64,000 bases of DNA from assembly GCF_000384315.1 (NCBI RefSeq), contig NZ_ARVW01000001.1, positions 1,373,746 to 1,437,745 on the forward strand, written 5' to 3'. The stretch is from Amycolatopsis nigrescens CSC17Ta-90 (GTDB taxonomy: Bacteria > Actinomycetota > Actinomycetes > Mycobacteriales > Pseudonocardiaceae). Of this stretch, positions 1 to 7,793 are shown in pieces (the first letter of the stretch is position 1; each line of letters begins with the position of its first letter). The notes beneath the pieces are model-generated. The model was not told the DNA's origin, searched no databases, and saw only the letters and a list, made by a program, of their open reading frames with translations. The position numbers and the translations under genes are program-made.

Positions 1-305
1 AAGATCAGCCCGGAGTCGTCGCAGACCTCCACGAAGTCTGCGTCCTCGGAGAGGAAGCCGTAACCGGGATGGATCGCGTCGGCGCCGGTCTGCAGCGCCG
101 CCTCGATGATCGCGGGCGTGTTCTGGTAGCTGCGCCGTCCCGGTGCCGGGCCGACGTGCACCACCTCGTCGAAGTGGCGCAGCACCCGGGGATCGCGGTC
201 CACAGTGGAGTACACGCCGACCGAGGCGATACCGAGCTCCCGGCACGTTCTGGCCACCCTGACGGCAATCTCACCGCGGTTGGCGATCAGCACTTTACTG
301 AACAT
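1..305 (-). CDS. accC: Biotin carboxylase subunit of acetyl-CoA carboxylase (5' part only)
   Basis: Only the first 101 or so codons lie in the window; the gene runs off the left edge. The N-terminus [20 protein letters not shown] is the hallmark biotin-carboxylase start, and it is followed by an [13 protein letters not shown] segment (about residues 80-95), typical of the first subdomain of the ATP-grasp biotin carboxylases. The enzyme carboxylates biotin on the carrier protein using ATP and bicarbonate. It follows the biotin-carrier gene by 9 bp in the same operon, which is the usual partner. The ATG at 303-305 is the natural start. Family assignment is secure; whether it serves fatty acid or polyketide malonyl-CoA supply is inferred from the neighbouring polyketide genes. 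Confidence 0.93.
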   Translation of the reverse strand, partial: MFSKVLIANRGEIAVRVARTCRELGIASVGVYSTVDRDPRVLRHFDEVVHVGPAPGRRSYQNTPAIIEAALQTGADAIHPGYGFLSEDADFVEVCDDSGLI

Positions 306-314
306 GTCACCGAC

Positions 315-863
315 CTACTCGTGTCCGTTTACCGTGTCGGCAGTTACGGAGGTCCCGAGCCGCAACAAAGGCTGGCCGAACTCGACCGACTGCCCGTCCT
401 CGACGAGCACTTCGAGCACCACACCGGCGGCGTCCGAAACGATCGGGTTGAACAGCTTCATCGCCTCGACGATCGCCACCGTCTGGCCCTGCTCGACCGT
501 GTCCCCGAGCTCGACGTACGGCGGCTTGTCCGGGCTCGCCGCCCGGTACACGGTGCCCACCATCGGCGAGCTGACCACCACCGACTCCACCTGCTCTTCC
601 TCGAGCTCGGCGGGGACCTGGTGGCCGTTCTCGTGCGCGCCGTTGGGATGCGAGCCGTTGACGTGCACCCCGTTGGTCAGCACGTGCGGCAACACCCCCT
701 GCACCACTTCGGCCGGTCGCTGCCATTCGACTTCGATGGTCGCGTCGCCCGAGCTGACACTCAGCCGATGCAAGGACCCCGGCAGGTCGCCGGCCAGCCG
801 CTGGGTGTGCGCGCGGAGCACCGCCAGCGCGTCGCCGTCGACCTGATCCTGTCGCTCTGTCAT
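315..863 (-). CDS. accB: Biotin carboxyl carrier protein (BCCP)
   Basis: The 182-aa protein carries biotin between the carboxylase and carboxyltransferase of acetyl-CoA carboxylase. The biotinylation motif EAMKLFN is present with the modified lysine at about residue 136, inside a C-terminal biotinyl/lipoyl domain (about 95-170). Upstream of that lies a flexible Asn/Gly/His-rich linker (about 62-84), the usual swinging arm of such carriers. The ATG directly abuts the TAG stop of the carboxyltransferase gene, so translation is probably coupled. Alternatives such as a lipoyl protein are unlikely because the EAMK signature is biotin-type. Confidence 0.95.
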   Translation of the reverse strand: MTERQDQVDGDALAVLRAHTQRLAGDLPGSLHRLSVSSGDATIEVEWQRPAEVVQGVLPHVLTNGVHVNGSHPNGAHENGHQVPAELEEEQVESVVVSSPMVGTVYRAASPDKPPYVELGDTVEQGQTVAIVEAMKLFNPIVSDAAGVVLEVLVEDGQSVEFGQPLLRLGTSVTADTVNGHE

Positions 864-2594
864 CTACTCCACCGGTTCCTTCCGCACCTCGCTGATCAGA
901 ACTCCGGCACCGCCGAAGGCACGGAACCTGGCGCGCCGATCCCGGATCAGGTCGCGATCCGCGGCCTGGTCCAGTTCGGTGAGCGTCCTGGCCACGGCGG
1001 CGCCAAGTGCGGCCGCCATCACCGGCGCGTCGGTCGGGTCGCTGTCGGGGGGTTCCGGCAGCACGCCGTCCACCACCCCGAGCTCCAGCAACCGGCGAGC
1101 GGTGATGCCGAGCGCCCGTGCAGCGGCCGGCGCCGATGTCGCCTCACCCCAGAGAATCGCCGAGCAGCCCTCGGGGGTGATCACCGAGTAGATGGCCCGC
1201 TCGAACATCAGTACCCGGTTCGCCACGGCCAGCGCGAGCGCGCCGCCGCTGCCGCCCTCACCGGTGACCACGGTGACCACCGGGGTGCGCAGCTCGAACA
1301 TGCCGAGGATGTTCTCCGCGATCGCGATGGACTGGCCGTGCTCCTCGGCGTCCTTGCCGGGGAACGCGCCCGGAGTGTCCACAATGGTGACGATCGGGAT
1401 GCCGAGCCGGTCGGCCAGCCGCATCACCCGCAGCGCCTTGCGGTAGCCCTCCGGCTGGGGCATGCCGAAGTTCCGGCTGATCAGCTCCGCGGTCTGGTGC
1501 CCCTTCTGGTGCCCGATCACCGCCACCGGACGGCCGCGCAGCCTGGCGAAGCCGGCCACGATGGACGGGCAGTCCGCGGCGAGCCGGTCCCCGTGCAGCT
1601 CGACGAAACCGTCGAAGGCGAGCTCCAGGTACTCCAGCGTGGTCGGCCTGCTGGTCTGCCGCGCCGCGCCCACCGACTCCCAGGCGTCCACTGTGGGCAG
1701 ATGCTCCGGGTCGCGGACGATCTCGTTCTTCCGGTCGGCGTCCCGCACCAGCTCCAGCTCCGGCCGCATCGGCAGCGGGCCGGTGGCCGGCCGGGTGGCG
1801 GCCAGCAGCGACGCCAGCCAGCCGCGCAGGTCCTGGCGGTGCTGCACGGTGTCCACCTGCCCGTGCGCGAGCAGGAAGTCCGCGGTCTGGAAGTCCTTTG
1901 GCAGCCGCTCCCGGATGGTCTGCTCGATCACCCTGGGGCCGGCGAAGCCCATCCGGGCGCCCTTCTCGATCACCAGCACGTCGCAGTTGGTGGCATAGGA
2001 CGCCGCCACCCCGCCATAGGTGGGATCGGTGATCAGGCTGATGCTCAGCAGGCCGGCGTCGCGCAGGGAGGCCAGCGCCTGGCTGATCTTGGCCATCTGC
2101 ATCAGGGCGAGCACGCCCTCCTGCATCCGCGCACCGCCGGAGGCGCTCACGATCAGCAGTGGAATCCCCCTGTCCACCGCGTCCTCCGCGGTGCGGGTGA
2201 TCAGCTCGCCGACCGCGGCGCCGAGACTTCCGCCCATGAAACGGAAATCCATCACGGCCAGTGCCAGCGGCATGCCGCCGATCCGGCCGGTGCCGCAGAC
2301 CACCGCGTCGTCCAGCTCGGTGGCCGCCCTGGCGTTGGCCAGCCGGTCCGGGTAGGGCTGGGAGTCGGTGAACCCGAGCACGTCGGTGGCCAGCACGTGG
2401 GTGCTCAGCTGCTCGAAGCTGTCCGTGTCGGTGAGCTGCTCGATCCGCTCGGCGGCGGTCAGCCGGTGGTGGTAGCCGCATTCCGGGCAGACCCCGAGCG
2501 CTCGGGCCAGTTTCTTGCCGTAGTTCAGCTCCCCGCAGCCGGGGCAGCGCCGCCAGCTCTGCTTCGCGGGGGCCTGTTCTTGTACGCTGGTCAC
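864..2594 (-). CDS. Fused acetyl-CoA carboxylase carboxyltransferase (beta-alpha, AccD-AccA)
   Basis: The 576-aa protein joins the two carboxyltransferase halves that are separate AccD and AccA in many bacteria. The N-terminal part has the AccD zinc ribbon (Cys17, Cys20, Cys36, Cys39) and a beta-subunit core to about residue 270. The C-terminal half (about 290-560) has AccA features, including a GGSGGALALA loop followed by VITPEGCSAILW. It transfers carboxyl from biotin to acetyl-CoA to give malonyl-CoA. The GTG start is supported by a GGAGG six bases upstream (2601-2605 on the complementary strand). Its start overlaps the stop of a small upstream ORF as GTGA. Order carboxyltransferase, carrier, carboxylase fits one operon dedicated to malonyl-CoA supply. 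Confidence 0.93.
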   Translation of the reverse strand: MTSVQEQAPAKQSWRRCPGCGELNYGKKLARALGVCPECGYHHRLTAAERIEQLTDTDSFEQLSTHVLATDVLGFTDSQPYPDRLANARAATELDDAVVCGTGRIGGMPLALAVMDFRFMGGSLGAAVGELITRTAEDAVDRGIPLLIVSASGGARMQEGVLALMQMAKISQALASLRDAGLLSISLITDPTYGGVAASYATNCDVLVIEKGARMGFAGPRVIEQTIRERLPKDFQTADFLLAHGQVDTVQHRQDLRGWLASLLAATRPATGPLPMRPELELVRDADRKNEIVRDPEHLPTVDAWESVGAARQTSRPTTLEYLELAFDGFVELHGDRLAADCPSIVAGFARLRGRPVAVIGHQKGHQTAELISRNFGMPQPEGYRKALRVMRLADRLGIPIVTIVDTPGAFPGKDAEEHGQSIAIAENILGMFELRTPVVTVVTGEGGSGGALALAVANRVLMFERAIYSVITPEGCSAILWGEATSAPAAARALGITARRLLELGVVDGVLPEPPDSDPTDAPVMAAALGAAVARTLTELDQAADRDLIRDRRARFRAFGGAGVLISEVRKEPVE

Positions 2595-2755
2595 CTAGTA
2601 CCTCCGTTGCCGATGTGCCCGGAAGTCCAGTCGTGGCACGACTTCGCCTGGGCGTCCTCAGGCGACTTCCAGGTCACCAGATGGGGCGGGTTGTGCGGAC
2701 GTGTTCGCTGGATCACAACGACGATCCCGTTTGCTACGATTGGCTTTCCGTTCAT
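2591..2755 (-). CDS. Small hypothetical protein coupled to the carboxyltransferase gene
   Basis: A 54-aa ORF from the ATG at 2753-2755, preceded by an AGGGA about eight bases upstream; an in-frame GTG at 2782 would add nine residues. Its TGA overlaps the GTG start of the carboxyltransferase gene (GTGA), the kind of junction seen in genuine operons. The protein starts with a hydrophobic strand (IVVVIQRTRPHNPPHLVTW) and ends in a polar tail with one Cys and three His residues. I do not recognise a family. It could be a small accessory subunit of the carboxylase or merely a leader peptide; position is the main evidence. Confidence 0.5.
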   Translation of the reverse strand: MNGKPIVANGIVVVIQRTRPHNPPHLVTWKSPEDAQAKSCHDWTSGHIGNGGTR

Positions 2756-2946
2756 TGCGACGTTCCCTGCGCGTCCTGACACGATTTCCTAGCTACGAGT
2801 CCACCGTCTGCGAGTCCCACCGTCTTGAGCCAGCCGTCCTGGGACATGCGGGAACCTTGGCCAGGCCCCGAAGGTGTGCGGCACCGATTCGCCGCTGACT
2901 AACCTCTCCGTCGCCGCATTCCGCACTACTTCAACACAATTCGGAC

Positions 2947-3060
2947 ATGAGGGTTAGGCACTATCCAGTCGACGGGGGCCGCCCGGAGGGTGGCTCGTGG
3001 CGGCTGGATGCAGGTGACACGCGGGCGGCGGGCGCGCCGACCGATGTGCCTAACACTCAT
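2947..3060 (+). repeat. Structured intergenic repeat, copy A (114 bp)
   Basis: One of four related elements. The ends ATGAGGGTTAGGCAC (2947-2961) and GTGCCTAACACTCAT (3046-3060) are inverted repeats with one mismatch. The inside contains the shared core CCGCCCGGAGGGTGGCTCG (2979-2997), flanked by ATCCAG and CTGGAT arms of an inner stem. It lies in the 413-bp gap between the carboxylase operon start and the response-regulator stop. Apart from this element and the terminator at 3085 I see no gene in that gap. No transposase and no obvious target duplication are seen here. Confidence 0.85.
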
Positions 3061-3084
3061 TCGCATTAGACACATGACAAATAA

Positions 3085-3123
3085 AAAGCCGGCCGCAGGA
3101 CGAGTTGTCCTGCGGCCGGCTTT
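3085..3123 (-). terminator. Rho-independent terminator of the response-regulator gene
   Basis: Perfect 17-bp inverted repeat, AAAGCCGGCCGCAGGAC (3085-3101) and its complement (3107-3123), with a 5-nt loop. On the minus strand the stem is followed by a T-rich run (TTTTTATTT), so it should terminate transcription of the regulator gene ending at 3169. Confidence 0.88.
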
Positions 3124-3168
3124 CGGTGCGGGGGAACCGCCCGGGGGAGGCGGAAAGGCGAAGCTGTT

Positions 3169-3825
3169 TCAGTGCCCCAGTCCGGCCCTCCTGGCCAAGA
3201 CGGCGGCTTCGGTGCGGTCGACCACCTGGAGCTTGGCGAAGATGCGCGAGTGGTAGTTCCGCACGGTCTTGATGGACAGGCCGAGCGTCCTGGCGATGGT
3301 GGCGTTGCCCTGCCCGTCCGCGACCAGCTCCAGCACGGCCCGCTCGCGGTCGGTGAGCTCCGGGAACGGCTTCCCGGCCACCGGTGGCTTGATCAGGTAC
3401 TCGACCACCCACTGCGCGACCTGGGAGTCGAAGAACAGGCCGCCCGAGCTCACCGTGGCGATGGCCCGGCTGACGTCCTCCGAGCCCCCGCCCTTCATCA
3501 GATAGCCCCTGGCGCCCGCGCGCATCGCCGCGAAGAACGAGTCACGATCGTCCAGCATCGTGACCATGATCACCGCGGTGTCCGCGCATCGCCCGACCAC
3601 CGTCTTGGTGACGTCGATCCCGGACATCCCGGGAAGGTTCACATCCATCAGCACCAGCTGGGGCCGCAGCTGGTATGTCATGGTGAGTGCCTCGTTGCCG
3701 GTCCGCGCCTCGCCGACCACCTTCAGCGTTTCGATCTCTTCCAGCAGTGTCCGCAACCCCGACCGGTAGACCGGATGATCGTCCGCGATCAGGATCTCGA
3801 TCCGGTCTGTGTCCGTACTCCTCAT
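3169..3825 (-). CDS. NarL/LuxR-family response regulator
   Basis: A 218-aa two-component regulator. The receiver domain (about 9-125) shows the acidic pocket ADDHP and the phospho-acceptor Asp61 in LMDVNLPG. The C-terminal LuxR-type helix-turn-helix (about 150-212) contains ELTDRERAVLELVADG and ATIARTLGLSIKTVRNYHSR. The ATG at 3825 gives a standard-length protein; a longer reading frame upstream has no conserved content. It lies about 150 bp downstream of a matching histidine kinase on the same strand and next to both the carboxylase operon and the E1 operon, so it is a candidate cluster-situated regulator. Confidence 0.95.
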   Translation of the reverse strand: MRSTDTDRIEILIADDHPVYRSGLRTLLEEIETLKVVGEARTGNEALTMTYQLRPQLVLMDVNLPGMSGIDVTKTVVGRCADTAVIMVTMLDDRDSFFAAMRAGARGYLMKGGGSEDVSRAIATVSSGGLFFDSQVAQWVVEYLIKPPVAGKPFPELTDRERAVLELVADGQGNATIARTLGLSIKTVRNYHSRIFAKLQVVDRTEAAVLARRAGLGH

Positions 3826-3976
3826 ACCTGCCCCCAGATTTTCCACACGGTTAACCAACTCTTCGCCGAAACGGCTTCCTCCGCCGAGCACCACTGCACG
3901 GCCCATGCCACGCCAGAGCCCGGCCCGGCGAACGCGGACCGGTGAAAGTCCGCGAGCGCCGAACCGGGCGTGGTGG

Positions 3977-4978
3977 TCAAACGCGGTCGGCCCCGACCAG
4001 AGGCAGGGCCGCCAGCACGACGACGCCGGTGGGGATCGCCGGCTGGATGGTGCACCAGCCGCCGCGCTCGGCGGCGCGATCCACCATGTTGCCCAGCCCC
4101 GAGCCGCCGGCCGTCTCGTCCGCCCGCGCGCCGATCCCGTCGGAGGGCGCACCGATCCCATCGTCCTCCACCTGCACGTGGAGCTCGTTCTCGCTGGTCC
4201 AGAGTGCGACCAGGCAGTGCTCGGCGTGGGAGTGCCGGAGCACGTTGGTGAGCGCTTCGTTGACGATCCAGAACGCCGCCCAGCCGACCTCGCCCTCGAT
4301 CGACTCGACCCCTTCGGCGATGTCCACCGAGATCTCCAGCCGGTCGCGGACGACCTGCCGCATCCGGCCGGTCATGCCCCGCAGCGCCTCCGCGAAATTG
4401 GCACAGCTGCCGGGACCAACACCACCGATGCCGCCGGCGGTCTCCGGCCTGCGGTGCCGCTGCACGGACATCCGGCGCACCGCCGAGACCAGGTGCGTGG
4501 TGGTGGAGTGCAGCTCGGTGAGCATCTGCCTTGCCCGGTCGGCGTCCGAGTGCATCAGCCGCTGGGTGACCTCCAGCTGCATGGTCACCCCGGCCAGCGA
4601 AGAACCGACCTGATCGTGCAGATCCCGCTGGACTCGTGACAGTTCCACCCGGTGTGTACAGTTCTCATCCGAGCAGCTTTCCCGCGCCGCGGTGGCCGGG
4701 GACTCCTTGGCGGGCGAGCTCAGCACGGCGGGCGCCGCCAGCACCAGCGGGGTGTCGGGCCGCCTCGGCGGCACGATCCGGGGAGCGTGCTCCCGCTGGT
4801 CGGGCTCCACCTTGCCGTCGGGGCCGTGGAAGACCAGCCAGCCGGCCAGACCGGCGCCGAAACGGGCGAAAGAAGAGAAAGTAAAGTCGGCGAGCGTGCG
4901 AATGAGTCCCTTTCTGTCAAGTCGGGCCGTCGGCTCCGGTTTTTCCACCGGATCTGAACTATCTTGAATTAACCCCAT
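3977..4978 (-). CDS. NarL-type sensor histidine kinase, apparently cytoplasmic
   Basis: A 333-aa kinase from the ATG at 4978 (an in-frame TTG at 5077 would add 33 residues including a short hydrophobic stretch). The HisKA_3 dimerisation box RDLHDQVGSSLAG carries the phospho-acceptor His121, and a C-terminal HATPase has the N-box (VNEALTNVLRHS) and G-boxes (DDGIG, GSGLGNM). No clear transmembrane segment remains with this start. A CSDENC motif (Cys102, Cys107) just before the H-box might bind metal or sense redox; that is speculation. The third codon is TTA, rare in this GC-rich DNA, which would make translation depend on the bldA-type leucine tRNA. It pairs with the response regulator downstream. 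Confidence 0.88.
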   Translation of the reverse strand: MGLIQDSSDPVEKPEPTARLDRKGLIRTLADFTFSSFARFGAGLAGWLVFHGPDGKVEPDQREHAPRIVPPRRPDTPLVLAAPAVLSSPAKESPATAARESCSDENCTHRVELSRVQRDLHDQVGSSLAGVTMQLEVTQRLMHSDADRARQMLTELHSTTTHLVSAVRRMSVQRHRRPETAGGIGGVGPGSCANFAEALRGMTGRMRQVVRDRLEISVDIAEGVESIEGEVGWAAFWIVNEALTNVLRHSHAEHCLVALWTSENELHVQVEDDGIGAPSDGIGARADETAGGSGLGNMVDRAAERGGWCTIQPAIPTGVVVLAALPLVGADRV

Positions 4979-5730
4979 GAATGTCCCAAATCGCGCAGAT
5001 TGGGCCCAGGATCGATAGGCCGCGTGTATAACCACCCAGAACGCGACCCAGTACCTGTTACCCCCAGCATTGGTCAAGACACGTGAAAGGTATCATCGGC
5101 GTAGATGCTCTGCAATGGTGGCGTGCTCACCACCACTTCATTTACACGGTTGGCGTAGCAACTTGATGGATTGCAGGTCGAGCCGGACATTCCGTGCATA
5201 CCGCACATGATTTTCGCTAACTACGTTTCGTGGTTTGGCGTCCACCCGCCGTTGCCCGAGACGTTCACCGAAGTGCGAGACTTCCTCATGACCGGGCTGG
5301 GATTAGCGCCCAACCGAGCCGGGATCTTCCCCAGCGGGGGCAAAGTCCGCCGTCCTGGGAGCGCCGGGATACGTCACCGCCGGTGAGCATCATCCGGCAA
5401 CCCCCTGAGCAGCGTAGATACCGTGAAATCGGACAAAAAATCGGACACTGGGCCTTGATCGAATGAGCCCGGGAAGGCCGTCCCAGTACCCATTCGGAGC
5501 AAGCGGGCGTTGCTTGCGGGCTCGCGCCGGCCGTGGATACCTTGAGTCGCGGGTTACGGTCCGAAGCGCAGACACAAATCATATTCGAACGCGATTCGCA
5601 TCCTTTGGTCCTCGAATATGTCAAGTCACGCGAATCAGTCGTCCAGCGCCGAGGAGTTACCGCACCGAGATGGGGGCGACTCGGGCACAGCTAGATCAAC
5701 TCAGTCCAGCCGGATATAAGGACGCACATA
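4979..5730. promoter_or_regulatory. 752-bp divergent control region with inverted repeat
   Basis: The gap separates the divergent histidine kinase and E1-alpha genes and is less GC-rich than its surroundings. It carries an inverted repeat CATATTCGA (5580-5588) / TCGAATATG (5612-5620), centres 32 bp apart (about three helical turns), about 110-150 bp upstream of the E1-alpha start. That suits a dimeric regulator, possibly the adjacent response regulator, but no binding evidence exists. AAGGA at 5719-5723 is the ribosome binding site of E1-alpha. No convincing protein gene was seen in the gap. Confidence 0.45.
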
Positions 5731-6723
5731 ATGACACAAAATTCTGGCAGTGTCGCATTAGGGCGGGACCGCCTGATCGCGATCTACCGCACGATGCGGA
5801 CGATCCGCGAGTTCGAAGAGCGCGTACACGTCGAGTTCGCCGGCAAGGAGCTCCCCGGTGCGGTGCACCTCTATGCGGGACAGGAGGCGGTCGCCACCGG
5901 CGTCTGCGCCGAACTCGGCGACGACGACTTCATCGCGAGCACCCACCGCGGGCACGGGCACGCAGTCGCCAAGGGCTGCGACGTCACCGGCATGATGCTC
6001 GAGCTCTACGGCAAGGAAGGCGGCCTCTGCGGCGGCAAGGGCGGCTCCATGCACATCGCCGACTTCGAACGCGGCATGCTGGGCGCCAACGGTGTCGCGG
6101 CCGGCGGGGTCCCGCTGGCCGCCGGCGCCGCGCTGTCCGCGAAGCACCGGGGCACCAAGCAGGTGGCGGTGGCCTTCGTCGGTGACGGCGGCGCGAACCA
6201 GGGTGTGTTCGCCGAAAGCCTGACGCTGGCCTCGGTGTGGCAGCTCCCGGTGATCTTCGTGGTCGAGGACAACGGCTACGCACAGGCCACCGGTACCCGG
6301 TACCACCTCGGCGGCAACCCGCTGGCCCCGCGCGGTGAAGCGGTCGGCATCCCGTCGGTCACCGTGGACGGCTACGACGTGTTCGCGGTGCAGGCCGCCA
6401 CCGCCGAAGCCGTGGCCAGGGCGCGCAGCGGCGGCGGCCCCACCCTGCTGGAGTGCAAGGCGGATCGCTTCTACGGGCACATGGAGGGCTGGGACCAGCA
6501 GGCCTACCGGCTGCCCAGCGAGATCGAGGACCTGCGGGCGACCCGCGACTGCATCCAGCTGTTCACCGACCGCGTGCTGGCCGAAAAGGCGCTGACCGCC
6601 GGCGATCTCGCCGAGGTGGACGGCTCGGTCAAGGTGAGCATCGACGCCGCGGTGGAAGAAGCCCGCAATGCCAAGGAACCCGACATCGGCGAACTGCTGA
6701 CCGACGTCTACGTCAGCTACTGA
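5731..6723 (+). CDS. Pyruvate/acetoin-dehydrogenase-type E1 component, alpha subunit
   Basis: A 330-aa thiamine-diphosphate enzyme subunit. The ThDP-binding motif runs from GDGGANQG (151-158) to Asn181 in VVEDN, and the family signatures ASTHRGHGH and GGKGGSMH are present. E1 enzymes decarboxylate 2-oxo acids and pass the acyl unit to a lipoyl E2, but no E2 or E3 gene is in the window. AAGGA precedes the ATG by 8 bases. Codon 10 is TTA (5758-5760), a possible bldA checkpoint shared with the divergent kinase gene. First gene of an operon with the beta subunit, a SnoaL-like protein, a flavoprotein and an NAD(P)-binding protein. It probably makes or loads a starter unit for the adjacent megasynthase (inference). 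Confidence 0.93.
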   Translation: MTQNSGSVALGRDRLIAIYRTMRTIREFEERVHVEFAGKELPGAVHLYAGQEAVATGVCAELGDDDFIASTHRGHGHAVAKGCDVTGMMLELYGKEGGLCGGKGGSMHIADFERGMLGANGVAAGGVPLAAGAALSAKHRGTKQVAVAFVGDGGANQGVFAESLTLASVWQLPVIFVVEDNGYAQATGTRYHLGGNPLAPRGEAVGIPSVTVDGYDVFAVQAATAEAVARARSGGGPTLLECKADRFYGHMEGWDQQAYRLPSEIEDLRATRDCIQLFTDRVLAEKALTAGDLAEVDGSVKVSIDAAVEEARNAKEPDIGELLTDVYVSY

Positions 6724-6747
6724 CCACAACCAACTGAGGAGGACGTC

Positions 6748-7758
6748 GTGGCGCGAGTTCTGTCGTACCTGGAAGCCATCGGCGAAGCACTGGCCCAAGA
6801 AATGCGCCGCGATCCCAACGTGGTGGCCTTCGGCGAGGACAACATCGGCGGCATGGGGACCGACGGCAAGCTCGGTAACGCCTGGGGCCCCACCAAGGGG
6901 CTGCACGAGGAGTTCCCGGACCAGATTTTCGACACCCCGATCACCGAAGCCGCTTTCGTCGGCGCCGCGGTGGGTGCCGCCGCAACGGGCCTGCGCCCTG
7001 TGGCGGACCTGCTGTTCGTCGACTTCGCCGGGGTGGCTTTCGACCAGATCATGAACCAGGCCGCGAAACTGCGGTACATGGTCGGTGGCAAGGCAAGCGT
7101 GCCGCTGGTGCTGCGGGCCATGTGGGGCGCCGGGATGCGCCGCGGCGCACAGCATTCACAGGCGCTGTACCCGATCTTCGCGCACATCCCCGGGCTGAAG
7201 GTCGCGGTGCCGTCCACCCCGGCCGACGCCAAGGGCATGATGATCGCGGCGATCCGGGACAACGACCCGGTGGTGTTCTTCGAGCACAAACTGCTGTACT
7301 TCAGCCGCGGTGTGGTGCCCGAGGAGCCCTACGAGATTCCGCTCGGCAAGGCCAGGATCGCGCGTGCGGGCTCCGACTGCACGATCGTCGCCATCGGCCG
7401 GATGGTCTCCGAGGCGGAGAAGGCGGCCGAGCAGCTGGCCGGCGAGGGTGTCGACTGCGAGATCATCGATCCCCGCACGGTGTCCCCGCTGGACGAGGAG
7501 ACCGTCTACACCAGCGTCCGCAAGACCGGGCACTTCGTGGTCGTCGACGAGGCGAACCCGCGTTGCTCGGTGGCCGGGGACATCGCGTCGCTGGTGGCGG
7601 AGAACGCTTTCGACGCCCTGCGCGGCCCGGTGCGGATGGTGACCTCACCGCACGTGCCGACCCCGTTCAGCCCCTCGCTGGAGGACGCCTACGCACCGTC
7701 GGCCGAGCAGATCTCGGACGCGGTGCGCAGCATCGTCCGCCGCACGGTTCCGGCCTGA
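6748..7758 (+). CDS. Pyruvate/acetoin-dehydrogenase-type E1 component, beta subunit
   Basis: A 336-aa transketolase-like beta subunit that completes the alpha2beta2 E1 enzyme. It has the pyrimidine-domain Glu in FGEDNIGG (about residue 27) and the conserved GAQHSQALYPIFAHIPG segment. A transketolase C-terminal domain follows from about residue 205. The GTG start sits 6-7 bases after GAGGAGG and 25 bp after the alpha stop. As with the alpha subunit there is no lipoyl acyltransferase nearby, so the acyl acceptor is unknown; the free ACP at 12505 is a candidate. Confidence 0.93.
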   Translation: MARVLSYLEAIGEALAQEMRRDPNVVAFGEDNIGGMGTDGKLGNAWGPTKGLHEEFPDQIFDTPITEAAFVGAAVGAAATGLRPVADLLFVDFAGVAFDQIMNQAAKLRYMVGGKASVPLVLRAMWGAGMRRGAQHSQALYPIFAHIPGLKVAVPSTPADAKGMMIAAIRDNDPVVFFEHKLLYFSRGVVPEEPYEIPLGKARIARAGSDCTIVAIGRMVSEAEKAAEQLAGEGVDCEIIDPRTVSPLDEETVYTSVRKTGHFVVVDEANPRCSVAGDIASLVAENAFDALRGPVRMVTSPHVPTPFSPSLEDAYAPSAEQISDAVRSIVRRTVPA

Positions 7759-7793
7759 TCATCCACAACGGACAGATTCGAACAGGAGACATG

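Noticed and set aside
69..2792. A 907-codon open frame on the plus strand over the carboxylase genes
   Set aside because: It is antisense to three clearly conserved carboxylase genes and its translation is low-complexity Arg/His/Gly-rich, the usual third-position GC shadow.
2947..3060. Insertion sequence or transposon
   Set aside because: Elements are only about 114 bp with no transposase; called structured repeats (possibly MITE-like) instead.
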